This document shows, piece after piece, positions 5,420-8,708 of a DNA stretch of 8,708 nt (positions are counted from its first letter, which is position 1; every line of letters begins with the position of its first letter). The stretch is from Longimicrobium sp. (GTDB lineage Bacteria; Gemmatimonadota; Gemmatimonadetes; Longimicrobiales; Longimicrobiaceae): NCBI GenBank assembly GCA_030446945.1, contig JAUJMI010000012.1, positions 12,760 through 21,467 of the forward strand. Direction: 5' to 3'. The notes under the pieces are model-generated. The model did no database searches and had not been told where the DNA came from. It was given only the letters and a program-made list of their open reading frames with translations. A program made the position numbers and the translations under genes.

Positions 5420-8400
5420 TCAGTCGCCAGCCGGCGCTTGCGCCGTGGAGTTCGGCGGTGCGGACGGCCCGCTCACCTGCCCCACGACTCTCGCGCTCAT
5501 CCAGCGTACGCGCTCCGGAGGGCCGCCGCGTCTGCCCGCGAGCGCGTCCAGCGCCTCCAGCGCGTGGAGGGTGTCGGGGCAAAGGTCCGCCTCCGTGGGG
5601 CGGCCGAAACCGCCGGACCGATAGAGCTGCATGGCGCCGGCGGTGCGGGTCCCGGCGGCGGACGCAGTTTCGCCCTCCACCCGGATCCGGACGAGGAGCT
5701 GCGCCACGCCCAGCGGATTCTCCGCCTCCTGCAGCTTGCGGAGGAAGTCTTCCCCTATCCCCACGCCCCAGAGCCCCGGCGGCACGAAGAAGTCGTCCAC
5801 GTCCCACACAAGTGTGTCGCGAACCCTCTTCCCGATCACCTGGGCCGCCTGCACGTCGTACGGCGGGTTGAACTCGCGATACTTCATCGATAGGCTGTAG
5901 GAGACCACCTCCTCGCCCGGGCCGGGGACGGCGTAGCCTTGGCGGGCCCACGCCTCCATCGCGAACCCCTCCCGCTGCGTGGTAAGCCGCCCTTTCACGT
6001 GCTCGCGGAGCTCGCCCGCGGCCCCGACGCGCGCGAGGCCGAACCGCCGCTCCATAAACCGGGTGAACGGCTGTGGGTAGAGCGTCTTGAGGATGGGCCA
6101 CCACATCCGGAAGAGCGGAGCGTACGCCCAGCGCGCCATGTAGTTGGTGAGTCCCAGGTACACGGGATGCTCCGACGCGCGCTCCAGCTCCTCGCGCTCG
6201 TAAGCCTCCTCGAACACCAGCAGCGCACGCCGGATCAGGTGGAGCGACGAGGCGAGGTTCTTACCTTCGGGGAACGGCCAGGGATCCTCCTCCGCACCAC
6301 CCGTTTCCCGCGGGGCGGCGGGGATCGGCTCGATCCTCCTGTCCTCGCCGACGATCTTCGGGACGTGGTGCTTCTTCCCCCAGCGGTCGAGCTCGTCGAT
6401 CTCCTTGTACACTTCGCGCCGCAGCGTACCCGTCTCGTCGTCGCGCAGGAGTGAGTCGAGCTCCACGAGCCGGTCTGCGAGGTGCGACACCCGGTCGGCG
6501 AAGCCCTCCGGCGCCGGAAGCCACTCGCGCCGCGCCCGGTCGAACACCTTCGCCGGGTAGTGGTCAGCCTCGCGGTTCAGCCCGCCCGTGAGCGTCTGGA
6601 ACGCGGAGACGGCGGCGTGCTCGCCCAGGCGGCGGTACGACTCCCACTGCGCCTCGTCGTAGAACTGGTCGCCGGTGGTCTCGTGAGGGAAAGCCTTGTT
6701 GCGCGTGCGATACTGCGTCACGTCCGCGGGCTCGTTCCCCACAAGGGAGGGCTTGAAGAAGAGGAGGATGCCGGTGTCGCCCTCGGGGTAGTGGATGTCG
6801 CCCGAGACCATCGGCTGCCGGGCCAGCCCGGTGTCCCGGTCCGGTCGCAGCGGCGAGAGGTCTATGCGGATTTCGACGCCGAAGTCCTCCCTCACCCGGC
6901 GCACCATGACGCCGAAGTCGTCGAAGGCGACCTCCGGGTCCATCCCGCAGTCGGTGGCGACGATGACGCGGCAGTGGCGGCGGACCAGCTCGTAGATGGC
7001 GAGGTTCTCGAAGTGCGCGCCGTCGGAGAGGTGGACGTCGCTCCCGCGGGAGCGGGCCCATCCGAACATCTCCTTGAGGAAGGGGAGGCCGGCCAGCCTG
7101 CGGTCGTGCAGCGTCTGTGCGTGCGACCGGGTCGGGTGCGGGAGCCAGAGCCCCAGGCGCAGGTTGAACGCCGCCATCAGGAAGGTGACCGCAGGCCCGA
7201 GCTCGATCGATTTGGCACCCATCAGCGAGTTGAACGCGGCTCCGGAAGCGGTGGCCGCCCCCGCGAGCGTGGGAGCCGCCCGGCTTGCGTCCCACGGCAG
7301 CCATTCCTCGGCAACCGAAAAACCGGCGCGCGAGAGCACCGCGCTCTCCGCGCCGCGGTTCAGATTGCTCGTGTCGCTGGCGCTCAGGTCGTTGGCGGCG
7401 CAGCAGATCAGGTGCACGGGCGCGGTGTCGGCCAGCTCGGGGAGCGGGATGTCGTCGTTCGGCTGCTCCTCGCTCATCCTCCACCCCTCCGGAACCGACG
7501 CGCCCGGATAGGCTCGGGCGATCCGCCCGCGGTAGAAGGCGTGCAGCCCCACCTCGTTGGGGTTCAGGAAGATGAGCACCGCGAACACCACCGCCCAGCC
7601 TCCCGCGAATGCCATCCGGACCGCGTTATCCCAGCGCTGGTCTGCGGTCAACAGCAGTGCCACGGTGTACGCCGCCATCGTGATGACGACGGCATACGCG
7701 ACAAGCTGGGGGAGGAGCGGCTTGATCGCCGCCATGAGCTTTCCGCCGGACGGCTTGTTCGGCTGTTGTCCCAGCCGCTTCTGGAGCCAGGTGAAAAGCG
7801 CCATGCCGAACGTGTACACCGCGGCCAGCCCGGTCGCCTGGACCTGCGTCTGCCTGGTCGTCAACGCTGAGAACCAGGCGTAGACGAAGACCCCGACCGC
7901 CCAGACGAGCGCGAACATCACCCACACCACAACCATCAGCAGCACCCGTGCATGAGCCCGGTCGAAGGAGCCACGGATCATCCGCTGGGGAGGCGTGTTC
8001 GCGCGCGTGGACGTGAGCCAGCGCAGGAGGGTGAACGAGAGCAGCGCGAGCAGCCACGCGGCGGCCGGCATCAGCAGGTAGGTCCACGCGCTCAGCGGCT
8101 GGCCGCCGCCGATCACCGGGAGGCGCTGGCCCGCCGCGTAGGCGGTCTCGTAGGCCGGCCAGCTGGATGCGAGCCACTGCCAGGCGAGCACCGTGGCGGC
8201 AACGGCCCACAGCGTAGCGACGGCGTACGCATACTGGCTCACCTTCTGCTTTCCGGTCCACTCGCCGCGCCTGCGCCAGAGCACCTCGCCTCCCACGGTC
8301 ACCGCCAGGGTGATGAGCCCCATGATGGCCGCCGGCACGTCGAGCCTCGGAAAGCGGGCAATGGAGAACCCGCCCGCGAAGAGACCGTACGCGACGCCAC

Positions 8401-8708
8401 ACCACACCAGCAGCGCCAGCAGCAGCACCGAAAGCGCGGCGAGGAGCGACGGGAGCATCGAGCTGAGGGCCGTCACCAGCATCCGGCCGGTGTCCCAGCT
8501 GGTGACGCCGATGCGGGGCGCCAGAAAGTTGCTGAACTCCCGGAGGTGCCGGATCTCGCGCGGCTCCGGGAAGTCGGGAGTCGCGGGTTCGTCGGGAAAG
8601 ATCTTGCCGGTGCGTGCGTCGGGAGGGACGTCGCCCGCTTTCCGGGCCGGTGAGCGCCATGCGCTCCAGAAGCTTCCGAAGTACCCGCCCCCGGACACGG
8701 TGGAGAGG
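5420..8708 (-). CDS. Patatin-like phospholipase with an eight-helix membrane insert (N-terminus beyond the window)
   Basis: Residues are numbered from GTG 8698, which is not the real start. The frame is open to the edge, where it reads LSTVSGGGYFGSFWSAW, the nucleophile elbow of patatin lipases, with the catalytic Ser as residue 2. The start and the oxyanion-hole GGGxR therefore lie outside. Residues 50-70 (HLREFSNFLAPR) resemble large membrane patatins. About eight membrane helices follow (about 76-107, 122-140, 156-178, 203-226, 251-276, 288-305, 328-350, 363-379). The second catalytic half is at about 425-700, with the dyad Asp559 in LSDGAHFENLAIYELVRRH and VIVATDCG (578-585). Patatins hydrolyse acyl chains from lipids using this Ser-Asp dyad. 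Residues 730-930 are a charged, helical region of unknown role. Residues about 930-1034 resemble a GNAT acyltransferase (VPPGLWGVGIGEDFL, then AMQLYRSGGFGR). The last 50 residues look disordered. Activity at the inner membrane is inferred. Confidence is high for patatin and moderate for the C-terminal domain. Confidence 0.88.
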   Translation of the reverse strand, partial: LSTVSGGGYFGSFWSAWRSPARKAGDVPPDARTGKIFPDEPATPDFPEPREIRHLREFSNFLAPRIGVTSWDTGRMLVTALSSMLPSLLAALSVLLLALLVWCGVAYGLFAGGFSIARFPRLDVPAAIMGLITLAVTVGGEVLWRRRGEWTGKQKVSQYAYAVATLWAVAATVLAWQWLASSWPAYETAYAAGQRLPVIGGGQPLSAWTYLLMPAAAWLLALLSFTLLRWLTSTRANTPPQRMIRGSFDRAHARVLLMVVVWVMFALVWAVGVFVYAWFSALTTRQTQVQATGLAAVYTFGMALFTWLQKRLGQQPNKPSGGKLMAAIKPLLPQLVAYAVVITMAAYTVALLLTADQRWDNAVRMAFAGGWAVVFAVLIFLNPNEVGLHAFYRGRIARAYPGASVPEGWRMSEEQPNDDIPLPELADTAPVHLICCAANDLSASDTSNLNRGAESAVLSRAGFSVAEEWLPWDASRAAPTLAGAATASGAAFNSLMGAKSIELGPAVTFLMAAFNLRLGLWLPHPTRSHAQTLHDRRLAGLPFLKEMFGWARSRGSDVHLSDGAHFENLAIYELVRRHCRVIVATDCGMDPEVAFDDFGVMVRRVREDFGVEIRIDLSPLRPDRDTGLARQPMVSGDIHYPEGDTGILLFFKPSLVGNEPADVTQYRTRNKAFPHETTGDQFYDEAQWESYRRLGEHAAVSAFQTLTGGLNREADHYPAKVFDRARREWLPAPEGFADRVSHLADRLVELDSLLRDDETGTLRREVYKEIDELDRWGKKHHVPKIVGEDRRIEPIPAAPRETGGAEEDPWPFPEGKNLASSLHLIRRALLVFEEAYEREELERASEHPVYLGLTNYMARWAYAPLFRMWWPILKTLYPQPFTRFMERRFGLARVGAAGELREHVKGRLTTQREGFAMEAWARQGYAVPGPGEEVVSYSLSMKYREFNPPYDVQAAQVIGKRVRDTLVWDVDDFFVPPGLWGVGIGEDFLRKLQEAENPLGVAQLLVRIRVEGETASAAGTRTAGAMQLYRSGGFGRPTEADLCPDTLHALEALDALAGRRGGPPERVRWMSARVVGQVSGPSAPPNSTAQAPAGD

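Noticed and set aside
6482..7870. 462-residue open frame on the + strand
   Set aside because: It is antisense to the phospholipase gene, which has clear domains. Its low-complexity composition is typical of a shadow frame.
1..8708. CRISPR array, insertion sequence or transposase, integrase, attachment site
   Set aside because: No regularly spaced direct repeats, terminal inverted repeats or recombinase motifs were seen. The decayed middle region has no visible mobile-element signature.

Overview
The window is a GC-rich bacterial segment. Its longest gene next to the phospholipase is an 834-residue MacB/FtsX-type permease with two MacB-core and two FtsX-like halves and no ATPase next to it. 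This layout (the 'ADOP' type) is especially common in Acidobacteriota and Gemmatimonadota. Together with the high GC, this makes a soil-type member of those phyla the best guess. That is inference, because no ribosomal or other phylogenetic marker is present.

Left part (1-2319, + strand): a tightly packed operon. The end of an unseen upstream gene, a four-helix membrane protein (27-452), an alpha/beta-hydrolase of the carboxylesterase/phospholipase family (449-1108) and a flavin-reductase-like FMN-binding protein (from 1105) are joined by three identical ATGA stop/start overlaps. The flavin-reductase gene has lost its natural stop. One missing base near 1696 would explain why the reading frame runs past a shifted TAA at 1710-1712 and continues for about 600 bases to 2319.

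Middle (about 1713-2601): a stretch with no intact gene. On the minus strand it holds a recognisable relic of a tyrosinase (2119-2319). The relic has the first two copper-ligand regions but contains an in-frame stop, and a second stop ends it exactly where the third ligand (WHR) should be. Further coding-like fragments in shifting frames (1750-2060) could not be assigned. The region therefore looks like a gene graveyard between the operon and the genes facing it.

Right part (minus strand): the ADOP-type permease (2602-5106), a 313-base spacer (5107-5419) with one small coding-like fragment and a GC hairpin, and a very large patatin-like phospholipase (5420 to beyond the right edge). The phospholipase is cut by the window exactly at its nucleophile motif. 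Its Ser and Asp catalytic halves are separated by about 300 residues carrying eight predicted membrane helices. Its C-terminus carries a stretch that resembles a GNAT acetyltransferase fold. That possible lipase, membrane and acyltransferase combination is the most interesting protein architecture here.

The genes do not obviously form one pathway. Two unrelated lipid/ester hydrolases and a membrane permease suggest envelope or lipid metabolism, but only loosely. No RNA genes, CRISPR arrays, insertion sequences or intact mobile elements were seen.
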